Assembly: GCF_002506585.1 (NCBI RefSeq)
Contig: NZ_DAXW01000009.1
Span: forward strand, 198,346 to 262,345
From: Methanoculleus sp. UBA430
Lineage (GTDB): Archaea > Halobacteriota > Methanomicrobia > Methanomicrobiales > Methanoculleaceae
DNA length: 64,000 nt
Direction of reading: 5' to 3'
Shown: in pieces, positions 43,701-52,430 of the stretch
How positions within the stretch are numbered: position 1 is the stretch's first letter
Layout of the letters: the number at the start of each line of letters is the position of its first letter
Position numbers and translations under genes: made by a program
Notes under the pieces: model-generated
The model's input: only the letters and a program-made list of their open reading frames with translations
What the model was told of the DNA's origin: nothing
Database searches by the model: none

Positions 43701-45085
43701 TCCAGCACCTCCCAGCGGCCGCCCCGGGCAGGGCCGATGCGGCGGAGCCGGCCGTCTCTACGCAGGTTGGCGATCTGCTTTTCGACGGCCCTCTGCGTGA
43801 TCTCGAGCCTTTCTGCGACTACTCTTGCTGAAAGGTTGGGTTCGGCCTTCAGGAGTGCGAGAATTTTCTCCGAACTTTTCTCCGAACCTTTCTCCGAACC
43901 TTTCTCCGAACCTTTCTCCGAACCTTTCTCCTCCTTTCGGTGAACCGTGGCGGTGAAGAGACAACCGTCCCGGTCGTCGGCAAAGTCGATCTCGGGCCAG
44001 TCTTCGAGGGCACGCTTGATGCCGGAACCGAGGCCGCGGTACGGCAACAGCCCCTTTGCGACGTACGATGCCAGGATGGGGTTCCTGATATTCGAGTTGC
44101 CGGTCCGGATCTTTTCCACCGTCAGGTTGTTCGGGAGGTGGCCGGGGCTGATGATCTCGATGCGATTATCGAAGATGAACAGCCGGATCGGTGCACTGAC
44201 CAGATAATCCCGGTGCACCAGAGCATTGACCAGGAGTTCCTCAAAGACTACCAGCGGGATCTCCGGAACCCCCGGTGCATTGACTCCTTTACCTGCCTGG
44301 ACCTTCCGCAGGTTGCGCATGATAAAGGCCATGGCGCCCTCGAAGAGCTCAGGAAATGTCCCGGAAAAATCCTCTGTGTCGAGGTATTCGCTTACGTGGA
44401 TGGCATTGCCCGGATAGCGGATGGCCTTGATGATGAACTGCGGTTTGATCCACTCGGGCTTCTCAGCAAAGAGGAGCACCCCGGCCAGATTCAGCATGCC
44501 GTCGTCCGCGGCAAGGTTCATGTTCTGCAGGAGCGTCAACAGTTCTTCAGGCGAATCCGGATAGGGCTGGTTGTAGGTGTCCCGCAGGAAATCGCGGAAG
44601 CGCAGCCTGTCCAGTTTGTCGACGCCTGCTCTGGTCGGCAGCTCGTCGGCATGGAAGATATCGACGCTCTGGAAGAGGCGGCGGAGTTCTTCCCTGGAGT
44701 TCACCCGCCGTTTGTCGGCTCCGTTTTTGAGCCAGATCACGCCGTTCCTATCAAAGTATGGCTTATCCTGTCCCTTCGGAACGGTGAGCACAATGACGAT
44801 GCGGTCTTCGTCCACCTGGATATTCTCGGTCTGTACCGTCAACGGGCTCTTCACGTGCTGAGAGGCCGCGTTGCTGATGAGCTGATTGATCCGGCTCACA
44901 TCCTTGCGCGACAGACCGGGCACGGAACCGTCATCAGACACACCGAGAAAGAGCGTACCTCCATCGGCGTTGGCAAATGCCGCCATCTCCGCAGCAAGGG
45001 CATCGGTATTGGTGATGTCGCGCTTGAACTGGCGGCGACTGTCTTCACCGGCGGCGAGCAGGGCCTGAAGGGTATCAGGGATCAT
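43697..45085 (-). CDS. AlbA_2 / HATPase_c_4 / winged-helix protein (RloA-like), copy 1
   Basis: The 462-residue protein begins with a Schlafen AlbA_2 domain (about 8-125; FKRDITNTDALAAEMAAFANADGG split by a turn, FLGVSDDGSVPGL). The middle and C-terminal part is of the HATPase_c_4 type (PLVVFEELLVNALVHRDY, IRLFIFDNRIEIISPG, YRGLGSGIKRAL). Then come a linker of five GSEK tetrapeptides with one SSEK and a winged helix (LSARVVAERLEITQRAVEKQI). It sits between the hsdR start fragment and hsdR, overlapping hsdR by four bases. Similar genes occur as restriction-linked ORFs in type I loci of other microbes; their role is unproved. Confidence 0.85.
   Translation of the reverse strand: MIPDTLQALLAAGEDSRRQFKRDITNTDALAAEMAAFANADGGTLFLGVSDDGSVPGLSRKDVSRINQLISNAASQHVKSPLTVQTENIQVDEDRIVIVLTVPKGQDKPYFDRNGVIWLKNGADKRRVNSREELRRLFQSVDIFHADELPTRAGVDKLDRLRFRDFLRDTYNQPYPDSPEELLTLLQNMNLAADDGMLNLAGVLLFAEKPEWIKPQFIIKAIRYPGNAIHVSEYLDTEDFSGTFPELFEGAMAFIMRNLRKVQAGKGVNAPGVPEIPLVVFEELLVNALVHRDYLVSAPIRLFIFDNRIEIISPGHLPNNLTVEKIRTGNSNIRNPILASYVAKGLLPYRGLGSGIKRALEDWPEIDFADDRDGCLFTATVHRKEEKGSEKGSEKGSEKGSEKSSEKILALLKAEPNLSARVVAERLEITQRAVEKQIANLRRDGRLRRIGPARGGRWEVLE
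43864..43923 (-). repeat. 12-bp tandem repeat (5 units) encoding GSEK
   Basis: Five consecutive units of CTTTCTCCGAAC (with a T variant in two) lie in frame within AlbA_2 copy 1; a sixth partial unit follows. Because the period is 12, copy-number change keeps the reading frame and alters only linker length between the HATPase-like and winged-helix domains. Confidence 0.9.
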
Positions 45086-45130
45086 GGGGGTGCCTCTCCG
45101 TGGGGTGCGTTATCCCGGCCGTCGGGTTAG

Positions 45131-45286
45131 TCATCGAATAGCCTCCTCTGGCTTCCCGTTCGGCGTTACGGTCGGACGAGCCCGGGCGAGGGGGACTTCC
45201 TGGACGACCGGCCGCTCGCTCCGCCGCCGGAGGGTGACGGTGTCGAGGGTCATCTGCTCGACTGTGCTCGCTTCGGTGGAGGTCAT
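45131..45286 (-). pseudogene. 51-codon duplicate of the hsdR N-terminus
   Basis: The frame starts at ATG 45286, overlapping the gajB-like stop (ATGA), and stops at 45131. Its first residues MTSTEASTVEQMTLDTVT match the hsdR start MTFTESSTVEQMILDTVT nearly residue for residue, also in the DNA. After about 20 codons similarity fades except for an RPTV match. It is a remnant of an earlier hsdR or the scar of a rearrangement that brought in AlbA_2 copy 1. It is too short for a nuclease. Confidence 0.75.
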
Positions 45287-47208
45287 GTGGGCGCCTCTTT
45301 CTCTTTAATCAGATCGGACACCGAATGAATCTCCCACCCATTATCTCTCAATTCTTTTTCGTGCCCAGCAACATTTGATGCCTGGCATGCGAAGGCTAAC
45401 AGGTGCTTTGGGCGACTAAAGGCAACATGAGCAACTTTCAAATTCTGCTGATGATGTACCTTTTTCAAATCGGAGCTTGGTCGATTACCCTTTAGAAATT
45501 CTATTAACCGCTTTGAATCCGTTGCCTTCTGATAATACGTCTCCAAGTATAACGTTGCAGTATGTGTTTCACCTTTAACGGAGTGAACTGTTCCGACATT
45601 AACGACAATGCCATCATCTGAGATGACCTGGTTGACTGGTTCTTTTGTACCTGGTTGATTTGCGAAGTCGATTGCATCACTAGTTAGGAAAGTCGTTTTT
45701 TCCTCGTTTATTGGCCAGATAGACGCCATACTTGCTTTGATAAAGTCCCTGAACTTAATAGCGTCAAGTTGCGAGTCGAGGGCCTGAAGGTAACTCCATG
45801 CGATTTGCAAACGGAACTTGCTATAGCTCTCTTCATCTTGACACTCCCAGTGTTTCTTAACAGTATATAGGGTGTAAGAACGATTGGATTCTTCATATTT
45901 AATTCCAACGTTATCAAGAGCGTGAGCAATGCCTTGTAAGACTATTTCAAAAAAGCGCTTTAAGCACTCCGTTTTTGATATCTTGATCGCGTATGTAGTG
46001 TAAGATATCAAGTTGGAGAATCGCTTGTTTGATGACTTTTGAAATCTATCAAAGTGAGGAAAGTATGCGGGAATACACAATTTACCTTCAGCGGTTTTGT
46101 CCTTCCCAATCCATCCGATTGCATAATATGAATTTTCACATAACTCAAACTTACGGATCAGTTCTATAAAGGCGTGGATGACTTGATGCTCCTTACCCAA
46201 TGGAAATGTAATTATCTGTGGTGGGTGAGAGTGTCTCGATAGACAGGCCCGTAAAGAGATGTCATCACGAAGTCGGACCGAGTTCAATAACCTTGAAATT
46301 GTATTGCCGTAGCGTTGGGAATCAGAGAAGTGAAGTGGAGATCTTGGCGACCAGGCCGTATCGCTCTCCGTACCCGAATTGAAAATGGCCTGATTGGGGT
46401 CGCCTATGCGCTGAATCATGAGTTTATCTGGCTGAAAAATGGCGTCCAACACACGGAACTGATGCTCATATGTATCTTGAGCCTCGTCAAGGAAAACCAT
46501 ACGAAAGCGATCCTGGAATGCCTGACAAATTGGCGGAACAAAATTGAGGTATCTTAGTGCTATAGAATACGCGTCATTATAACTGAGAAAACCTCTCTCT
46601 AGTACTTCCTTTCGGATCTCATTTATTCTCTGATATGTGGGGGTATCTTCACGCAGTTTACTTATTGGCTCATCTAGATTTTTTCCAACCTTCAGTGTTT
46701 TTGGGTGGAGCCAGTATCTGCCGAGGGTGCTAATTCCACCTCTACGTTCCATCCAACCTCTGAGTTTGTAGTCTTTGGAGTAAAGCTTCTCAAGTTCCGA
46801 GAAAAAACGGTCATTATCGATTGCAACAATTGGTTTTTGGAATTCAGATCTATAACTCGGCATTGCCAAAAATTGGTCCACGAAACCTTGTATCGTCCCG
46901 AAAAAGTTTGGGTATCGGAATAACGTATCAGCAGCTATATGATCCGCTTGTTGCGTAATTTCATCAATTGCTACATTAGTGTGTGTTAAAACGCAGATGC
47001 CACGATCATCCTCAAATGGCATCTTTTTGGCTAATATTAGTATTTTTGCAAGCAACGCGGTTGTTTTACCGCTCCCTGGACTGGCAATGACATCGCGTGA
47101 CTCCATGCAACGAATGAACGCCCTGCGCTCGTCATCAAAGGATTGCCCTGCCGGAAGCAGCAGTTTCTCTGCGTAGGCGATGTCATCTTCAGTTACCTCA
47201 ACAGTCAT
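45283..47208 (-). CDS. UvrD/Rep-like helicase, Gabija GajB-type
   Basis: This 641-residue superfamily-1 helicase has Walker A ASPGSGKTT (about 42-50), TLTHTNVAIDEI-like VLTHTNVAIDEI, FLDEAQDTYE, GDPNQAIF, and a late motif with VNVGTVHSVKGETHTATLYL and HVAFSRPKHLL. Gabija systems pair such a helicase with an OLD-type nuclease encoded just upstream, as here. ATG 47208 is chosen because a strong GGGAGG precedes it by six bases; it overlaps the gajA-like gene by 11 bases. The DNA is clearly more AT-rich than the core genome, which points to transfer. Confidence 0.85.
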   Translation of the reverse strand: MTVEVTEDDIAYAEKLLLPAGQSFDDERRAFIRCMESRDVIASPGSGKTTALLAKILILAKKMPFEDDRGICVLTHTNVAIDEITQQADHIAADTLFRYPNFFGTIQGFVDQFLAMPSYRSEFQKPIVAIDNDRFFSELEKLYSKDYKLRGWMERRGGISTLGRYWLHPKTLKVGKNLDEPISKLREDTPTYQRINEIRKEVLERGFLSYNDAYSIALRYLNFVPPICQAFQDRFRMVFLDEAQDTYEHQFRVLDAIFQPDKLMIQRIGDPNQAIFNSGTESDTAWSPRSPLHFSDSQRYGNTISRLLNSVRLRDDISLRACLSRHSHPPQIITFPLGKEHQVIHAFIELIRKFELCENSYYAIGWIGKDKTAEGKLCIPAYFPHFDRFQKSSNKRFSNLISYTTYAIKISKTECLKRFFEIVLQGIAHALDNVGIKYEESNRSYTLYTVKKHWECQDEESYSKFRLQIAWSYLQALDSQLDAIKFRDFIKASMASIWPINEEKTTFLTSDAIDFANQPGTKEPVNQVISDDGIVVNVGTVHSVKGETHTATLYLETYYQKATDSKRLIEFLKGNRPSSDLKKVHHQQNLKVAHVAFSRPKHLLAFACQASNVAGHEKELRDNGWEIHSVSDLIKEKEAPT

Positions 47209-49105
47209 TTGGGGCCTCCCGCGGCTCAGTAACATGATAGATGGCATCGAGAAGATATTGGAGGGTGCAGGCCGCCTTTAGATCTGACCTAACTGATTTT
47301 ACTGCTCCTTCAACTGCATTTTTATCATCTAAAACCCGCGCGAAGGCTTGGGCGGTCATGGCCTTAGATATTTCTTTGTCAAGCATTTGCTTTTTGTAGA
47401 TCTCAAAAGCAATCTTTTCGTCTTTTCGAGGATCGTCGCCCCAGGTGTCTAACCATCTTTCAAAGTCAGACTGAACTATCTCTTGGACTTCTTCTGCTTT
47501 GCCCTCTTGAGGAACACCATTCTTTGAATTTGCTATTTTTTCTGCCCATAACACCGAGCGATAGAAATCAGCACGGAATTGCGACGATAGAGCAAGTTCA
47601 TATTCCAAGGTCCAGTTCGGTGAGACAAATACTTTGATGTCATCGGTCTCAAATTTTGAGACGCTCAGTTTTCTCTCTCCTTTTGCTGTTTCTATCTCTT
47701 CTTCTGTCTGCTTTTTCTCAGTTATTTCATTATACTCGAGAGGTTTCACATCCATGTCGGTGATGAGGGCAACCTTGACCCCCATTGATTCGCCATCCTG
47801 ACGATGGAAAATCCCCACAAAATGCGAGAACGCTGTACTACCCACATTGACAATTGAAACACCGTAGCGGTGCAGTGGTCGATCAACAATATTGGCGATA
47901 GTGGGGATCAGAAGATTCTCAGCATCGCCTTCTACTAGCAACACACCCCTAGCGAAAAAGAGGTTTGCCTTGGTCGCATCCAAGAATCGATCGAGATAAT
48001 CGTAGTTCTTTTTCTCAAGTTTTGTGTAATTACTCCCCATTGGGAATACTTTACTCCCCTTACACAGGATTAAATTCTCAAGCGGAATGCTTGATCCCAT
48101 GGTGGTGCTGTGGGTAGTAAGGATATACTGGCCCGTTGTGGATTTTTCTTTGAGGTAGTGAATCAGGCGAATTTGGGCCTGTGGATGTAAATGGGCCTCT
48201 AATTCTTCGATCAAAGCGAGTTTCAAGCCAAAATTCTCTTCAGATTGTAATAATAACAATTCTGTCGCCATAAACAAGAGGTTAGCCGCCCCAAGGCCGG
48301 AAGGATTTACGTCGAGTGATAGAGAGAGGCGCTGGAGGATATCAAATAGATCACTTCCGGAAACAGTGACGGAAGGTGAATAGTGTTCGTTCTGTGGGAA
48401 AAATGCTCTAACATAGGAATTCAGCAGCCCCATTAGCTCGCTAGCATTGGAGCCATCCTCTTTATGTTTGAAGTAACCTTCGATAGCCTCATTCGCCTCA
48501 TCAAAGATGGTCTCCAGCTCATGCCTGTTGGTACCGTCTTTTTGGAAGAGTTTATGTGCTTTAAGGATTTGGGCAAATCGTGAGCGCCTTCCAGGAGTTA
48601 ATTCCGCATCGGCATCGCGTAGAGGCTTAAGATACGTGGTGCGCAAGAGCGCTCGTGGATCACCATCTATAGGAGTTCCAGTTGAATCCTGGCCCGCTCG
48701 CAAGTCGGTAACAATTCGGTTTCCTTTGTTTCGTGCGGTATAAGAAACTTTAAGGACATAACGCTTGACACCTTCAACGTCCTCATTGCCAAGCCATTCC
48801 AGGAATCTCCCTGCTTCCTGATCTGTAAGCCCACGGAAAATGCACTCGATTTTTAATTCTTCCGCTCTGTGTCCGCTTTCTGTATGAAAGTCGGATTCAT
48901 CCAAGCGGATCCATTCTCTGCTCTGGGTTCCTAAGGTGTACCGGATTGCATCGACAATCGCAGTTTTACCAGAGTCATTCTCACCAATGAGGACATTCAT
49001 TCCTTCATGGAACTGGATAGTTAATCCGGGTGGTGAACTTTCGATTGACCCACCACCAATCCCATGTTTTCTGAAATTCCAGAGTTTCAATTCAGAAAGA
49101 TACAT
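47198..49105 (-). CDS. OLD-family ATPase/TOPRIM nuclease, Gabija GajA-type
   Basis: The 635-residue protein has an ABC-type ATPase head, with FRKHGIGG, Walker A GENDSGKT at 41-48 and the signature/Walker B area ALIEELEAHLHPQAQ at 297-311. A C-terminal TOPRIM domain follows with Glu392 in LLVEGDAENLL and Asp450/Asp452 in LITDMDVK. This is the GajA plan: a DNA nicking nuclease licensed by nucleotide depletion in studied Gabija systems. It is followed by the GajB-type helicase with an 11-base overlap. Retrons, PARIS and other systems also use OLD-like ATPases, but the partner fits Gabija best. Base composition is AT-rich. Confidence 0.85.
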   Translation of the reverse strand: MYLSELKLWNFRKHGIGGGSIESSPPGLTIQFHEGMNVLIGENDSGKTAIVDAIRYTLGTQSREWIRLDESDFHTESGHRAEELKIECIFRGLTDQEAGRFLEWLGNEDVEGVKRYVLKVSYTARNKGNRIVTDLRAGQDSTGTPIDGDPRALLRTTYLKPLRDADAELTPGRRSRFAQILKAHKLFQKDGTNRHELETIFDEANEAIEGYFKHKEDGSNASELMGLLNSYVRAFFPQNEHYSPSVTVSGSDLFDILQRLSLSLDVNPSGLGAANLLFMATELLLLQSEENFGLKLALIEELEAHLHPQAQIRLIHYLKEKSTTGQYILTTHSTTMGSSIPLENLILCKGSKVFPMGSNYTKLEKKNYDYLDRFLDATKANLFFARGVLLVEGDAENLLIPTIANIVDRPLHRYGVSIVNVGSTAFSHFVGIFHRQDGESMGVKVALITDMDVKPLEYNEITEKKQTEEEIETAKGERKLSVSKFETDDIKVFVSPNWTLEYELALSSQFRADFYRSVLWAEKIANSKNGVPQEGKAEEVQEIVQSDFERWLDTWGDDPRKDEKIAFEIYKKQMLDKEISKAMTAQAFARVLDDKNAVEGAVKSVRSDLKAACTLQYLLDAIYHVTEPREAPNDC

Positions 49106-49188
49106 GTTACCTGCTTGTTCTGAGGAAATTCGGGCATTCTACTGCGGCATTTGGTCGAATACCTGCGTTGAAAATCATTGTCTCGGTG

Positions 49189-49499
49189 TTATTCAGCATA
49201 GTGAGGGTCATTCTTTCTTACACCTTCCAGTGGTTTTTGGAGGGCCAGAGTCGTTGCAGATGACTTGGTATCATCCAACTTTCGAGATGTTTTTCTGATT
49301 GACCTTTCTCTACACCTCTGCTTTGGATGAGGTTCTCTGCGGAGTGCGATTGTATAGATCGGTTGCTCAAGCATGGTGAAGCCCAGCCCATCAGCATCAT
49401 TATTAACACACCAAAAACAGCCAAAACAGGTAATTCCAAAAGGCTGCACCTCTGCCTGACTAAAAAGGAGAGATCTTCAATTTTACGTGCTGGACTCAT
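49189..49499 (-). pseudogene. Possible frameshifted small Cys-rich ORF
   Basis: From ATG 49499 the frame reads MSPARKIEDLSFLVRQ, then a better-looking continuation lies in another frame (VQPFGITCFGCFWCVNNDAD, with three close Cys) and runs to 49189. One base change in length near 49450 would join them. No family is recognised, so this may be a decayed gene or chance. It occupies the gap between hsdS and the Gabija pair. Confidence 0.3.
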
Positions 49500-49758
49500 T
49501 TAAGCGTTCTTTGTACCCTTCATAGTATTACTTTTGCGATTCTATCTCCCGAGGCTCTTTTAGGAATTAGAGACAAAATTCTATTTTAAGGGTATAAATG
49601 GGCAAGCAATCACGGGATTTTTATGAGATGACCCTATAGAACACATGAGACCATTACCTCGGAGGGGACCTAACATACAGTTAGACAGTACTGCCGTTTG
49701 CGCGCTATGTGGGTGGTGTTCTGAGACGGTATGCAAAATGGAGGAGATGTAGTGGAGA
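49500..49758. other. AT-rich gap between the hsdS block and the Gabija-type pair
   Basis: This stretch shows no convincing gene. It is markedly AT-rich (for example around 49560-49600) and could hold the promoter for the downstream minus-strand genes. It marks a break in the otherwise overlapping island gene string. Confidence 0.4.
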
Positions 49759-50973
49759 TTACACCAAATTCTCAATGATATTCTTCTGAAGGCCCTGTGT
49801 TTTCCTCAGATGCTGGATGAGGCGGAACTCTATCTGGCAGAATTGCCTATACTCATGTGCAATCTTACTTTGCTCTTCCTTTGGCGGAACCGGCATTGGA
49901 AGATTACCAAATCTCTCCGCACCAAGATGAGCAACTGAGGTCGTCTGACTTGCAATGGCAGCGAATACGCCAAAATGGAAACAGTACTGGAAAAATGCGT
50001 AAGCGAATTCTGTTAGCACCTTTCCACCAGGGCGGTAACGAATCAATGTATTTTGGAAGCAACAATCCTCTATCGCACCGTCATAAATTGCACACCTTCC
50101 AACAAGTTCACGACTTTGTCCTTCGTTGAGGAGGATATCTCCCTTTTGAAGGCTATAGGTCCCAAAGTCTTTCTCGTCAAAGTCCATCTCTAGGACGTCG
50201 TCGTAATTAAAGTAGCCATCGAAGACATTCGCCACCCGAAGGTAGGGTTTTGCCATTATCCCTGTTTGATATTTTGGGGCACGTTGCCTTCCAAGTTGGA
50301 CAAGCCCTGTTTCACGTACTGGGAGACTGTTGTTGCCGTTAGGATTAGCAAATACAGAGCGCAGGTAAGATTTACGAAACGTTGCTGATTTTCTAGCCAT
50401 GCCGGCAATTTCGCAACAGGCATCATCCGCCGCCCACAATACCTCCGCGATACGCTGCTGCTGCTCAAGCGGCGGGAGGTCGAATTCGAACTCCGCGAGA
50501 TGCTTCCAGTTGGTTCGGGGAGAGAGCGAGCCGGCCGAGGTCTCGACCGCATACTGGAAGAATCGCTCGGAGAGGCAGATGAACAGCAGGAGTTCCGCCA
50601 TGAGCCGGTCGTCCTTGGGTGCAAATACATAGATGTCGCCGGAGACCACCGCGTCAAACTCTGCCACGGCAACTTTTCGCTGGTATGCCCGGCGCTTGCC
50701 GAAGAGCACCTGCCCCGGCCGGCAACGGCGGGTGAAGGTGGTGCCATCCGCCACGTTGCCCCAAGTGCGAATATGCAATGAGCCGGGTTCGAGGTGTTCT
50801 AGACCGATGAAACGTTCGATGTCCGCCCCCGCGGGGTCGCGCTCGGTCTCGTTCAGGTTCTCGATGACATCGCCGAACCGAACCCGTTTCCACCCCCTCC
50901 GGTCAAATATCGGGAGGCTCGCCCAGTCGGGATTCGGCCGGGGGTCACCGGGAGCTGCCCAGGTGGTGATCAC
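49759..50973 (-). CDS. hsdS: Type I restriction-modification specificity subunit HsdS
   Basis: The 404-residue subunit carries two target-recognition domains: TRD1 (about 20-165; FIGLEHLEPGSLHIRTWG split by a turn, FGKRRAYQRKVAVAEF) and TRD2 (about 215-355; PYLRVANVFDGYF, GDILLNEGQS). Each is followed by a helical spacer (LPPLEQQQRIAEVL; PVPPKEEQSKIAHEY). It sets the DNA sequence recognised by HsdM and HsdR. GTG 50973 overlaps the stop of AlbA_2 copy 2. The TRD2 half is visibly more AT-rich than the TRD1 half, so the gene looks recombinant. Confidence 0.93.
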   Translation of the reverse strand: MITTWAAPGDPRPNPDWASLPIFDRRGWKRVRFGDVIENLNETERDPAGADIERFIGLEHLEPGSLHIRTWGNVADGTTFTRRCRPGQVLFGKRRAYQRKVAVAEFDAVVSGDIYVFAPKDDRLMAELLLFICLSERFFQYAVETSAGSLSPRTNWKHLAEFEFDLPPLEQQQRIAEVLWAADDACCEIAGMARKSATFRKSYLRSVFANPNGNNSLPVRETGLVQLGRQRAPKYQTGIMAKPYLRVANVFDGYFNYDDVLEMDFDEKDFGTYSLQKGDILLNEGQSRELVGRCAIYDGAIEDCCFQNTLIRYRPGGKVLTEFAYAFFQYCFHFGVFAAIASQTTSVAHLGAERFGNLPMPVPPKEEQSKIAHEYRQFCQIEFRLIQHLRKTQGLQKNIIENLV

Positions 50974-52430
50974 GAGCGACTTCCCCCACGAAAGGACCGC
51001 CCTTCTGGAGTAAGGCGGTAGCGCTGCTTGCTGCTGCGCGGTTTTTCGGGGATGGTCATCTCAACCAGGCCATCCTGGATGGCCGGCTGCAGATACGCTT
51101 TCCTGAAGTGTTCGCTATTCCGCAGGCCAAGAGCGTCCTGAAGGTCCCGGCGCGACATCTCACCATCGAGAGCCCTAAGGATCTGCATCACTTCCGTGGT
51201 GACTTCCGTGGTGACTTCCGTGGCGACTTCCCCGGTACCTGCCGTGACAACTTCCATGGCGACATTCGGGCTAAAGAAGGTCAGAGTAACGCCGCGGTCG
51301 TCTTCCGACCACTGCGGCAGAGGTAAGCCGCGTTCGGCGCAGGCCCTCCGGATCATCACGCTACCGCGTCCCATCTTCTCCATGTACCCACGCAGGTACA
51401 GCACGTGCGCAATGTCCGGGTTGCGGAGCACCGAGATGTGCCCCGACGAGAGGCTATCGGGGGTCACCCCTTCGGGAAATTTTCCAGAGTTCCAGATCTC
51501 CAGACGGCTTGAATATACACGGACGACAATCCCTCCGGAGAAATCGCTGTAGTCACGATGGGCAAAAGCATTGACCAGACCTTCACGGATGGCAGCCGGA
51601 GGATAGAGAGGTTCGTCCCGGCGTTCAAGATCGTTTTTGCCAAAGCGCGAAATTGTAGGAGTATTTCTCAGAATAAAATTATATACGCTTTCCAGTACCG
51701 GCACCAGCGGTCCCTCAAAGGGTTTCATGTCCAGGTAGGTGTCGTCTGCCCCGCCTGTCGTGAAGCAGGCCGCGCGGACGCGAACTTGCGGGTAGCGCAT
51801 CGCGGGGTTGGCTCCGAAGAGCACATCACCAGCATTGGTCAGGCGGCCATACCTGGAGACAGCAAGGTCTTCAAGAACCATGACAGGATTTTCGCTGTCA
51901 CGAAACCGGAACCACGGTCTCATACTCACTGCCCTCACCAGGGAATGAACCTCTTCTCTGTCCAGGTCCTCGTTTATGTCGGCAGGAGAGAAACGCCGCT
52001 CCCATCGCTCAGGCTCCACCTGCTTGCGGAGCACCATGTCGCGGATAGTCTCGACATCCGCTTTCCGGGTGACTTGACCTTTTCGAAGATAGATGACGTT
52101 CTCAAAAGCGTACGGCAGATCCTTGCCGGCCGGCACCTCGACGACGAGCAGTTCCTTCCCCCCAACCTCACGTACCTGAACAGAGACCAGTGTCCCCGGG
52201 GAAAGGCCTTGTTGCAGCCTCTGTTCGAGGCTCTTCACCAATTCGCCTGCCGCATCGACACCGATGACCGTCCCCCTCTCATCCACGCCGCAGACAACAT
52301 AGCCACCTGACGTGTTCAGAAAGCCGCAGACCACCTGACCGATGACTCCGATATCCTGGCAATCGGACCTGAATTCAACGCTCTGTCCCTCCCCAAGCGA
52401 TAGGAGTTCTCGAATTGCTCCCATCTTCAT
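50970..52430 (-). CDS. AlbA_2 / HATPase_c_4 / winged-helix protein (RloA-like), copy 2
   Basis: The 486-residue protein has the same plan as copy 1 but is far diverged. An AlbA_2 domain (about 10-130; GQSVEFRSDCQDIGVIGQVVCGFLN split, YVVCGVDERGTVIGV) is followed by a HATPase_c_4-type part (AAIREGLVNAFAHRDYSDF, VRVYSSRLEIWNSG, YMEKMGRGSVMI). Then come a linker of TEV-type tetrapeptide repeats and a C-terminal winged helix (MSRRDLQDALGLRNSEHF). It lies between DUF4062 and hsdS with four-base overlaps on both sides, so it is expressed with the type I system. Confidence 0.85.
   Translation of the reverse strand: MKMGAIRELLSLGEGQSVEFRSDCQDIGVIGQVVCGFLNTSGGYVVCGVDERGTVIGVDAAGELVKSLEQRLQQGLSPGTLVSVQVREVGGKELLVVEVPAGKDLPYAFENVIYLRKGQVTRKADVETIRDMVLRKQVEPERWERRFSPADINEDLDREEVHSLVRAVSMRPWFRFRDSENPVMVLEDLAVSRYGRLTNAGDVLFGANPAMRYPQVRVRAACFTTGGADDTYLDMKPFEGPLVPVLESVYNFILRNTPTISRFGKNDLERRDEPLYPPAAIREGLVNAFAHRDYSDFSGGIVVRVYSSRLEIWNSGKFPEGVTPDSLSSGHISVLRNPDIAHVLYLRGYMEKMGRGSVMIRRACAERGLPLPQWSEDDRGVTLTFFSPNVAMEVVTAGTGEVATEVTTEVTTEVMQILRALDGEMSRRDLQDALGLRNSEHFRKAYLQPAIQDGLVEMTIPEKPRSSKQRYRLTPEGRSFRGGSRS
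51190..51231 (-). repeat. 12-bp tandem repeat (about 3.5 units) in AlbA_2 copy 2
   Basis: Units of ACTTCCGTGGTG repeat from 51190 to 51231 and encode the TTEV tetrapeptide. They sit in the same linker, before the winged helix, as the GSEK repeats of copy 1. The period keeps frame on expansion or contraction. Confidence 0.85.

Noticed and set aside
43864..43923. Intergenic iterons or origin
   Set aside because: The 12-bp repeat is in frame inside a coding linker and has a coding explanation.
42756..43943. 395-codon plus-strand frame opposite hsdR and AlbA_2 copy 1
   Set aside because: Its translation is repetitive at the GSEK repeat and lacks domains; the minus-strand genes are well supported.
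49646..49753. 35-codon plus-strand frame with CALCGWC cysteines
   Set aside because: Too short, opposite to the island direction and without supporting signals.
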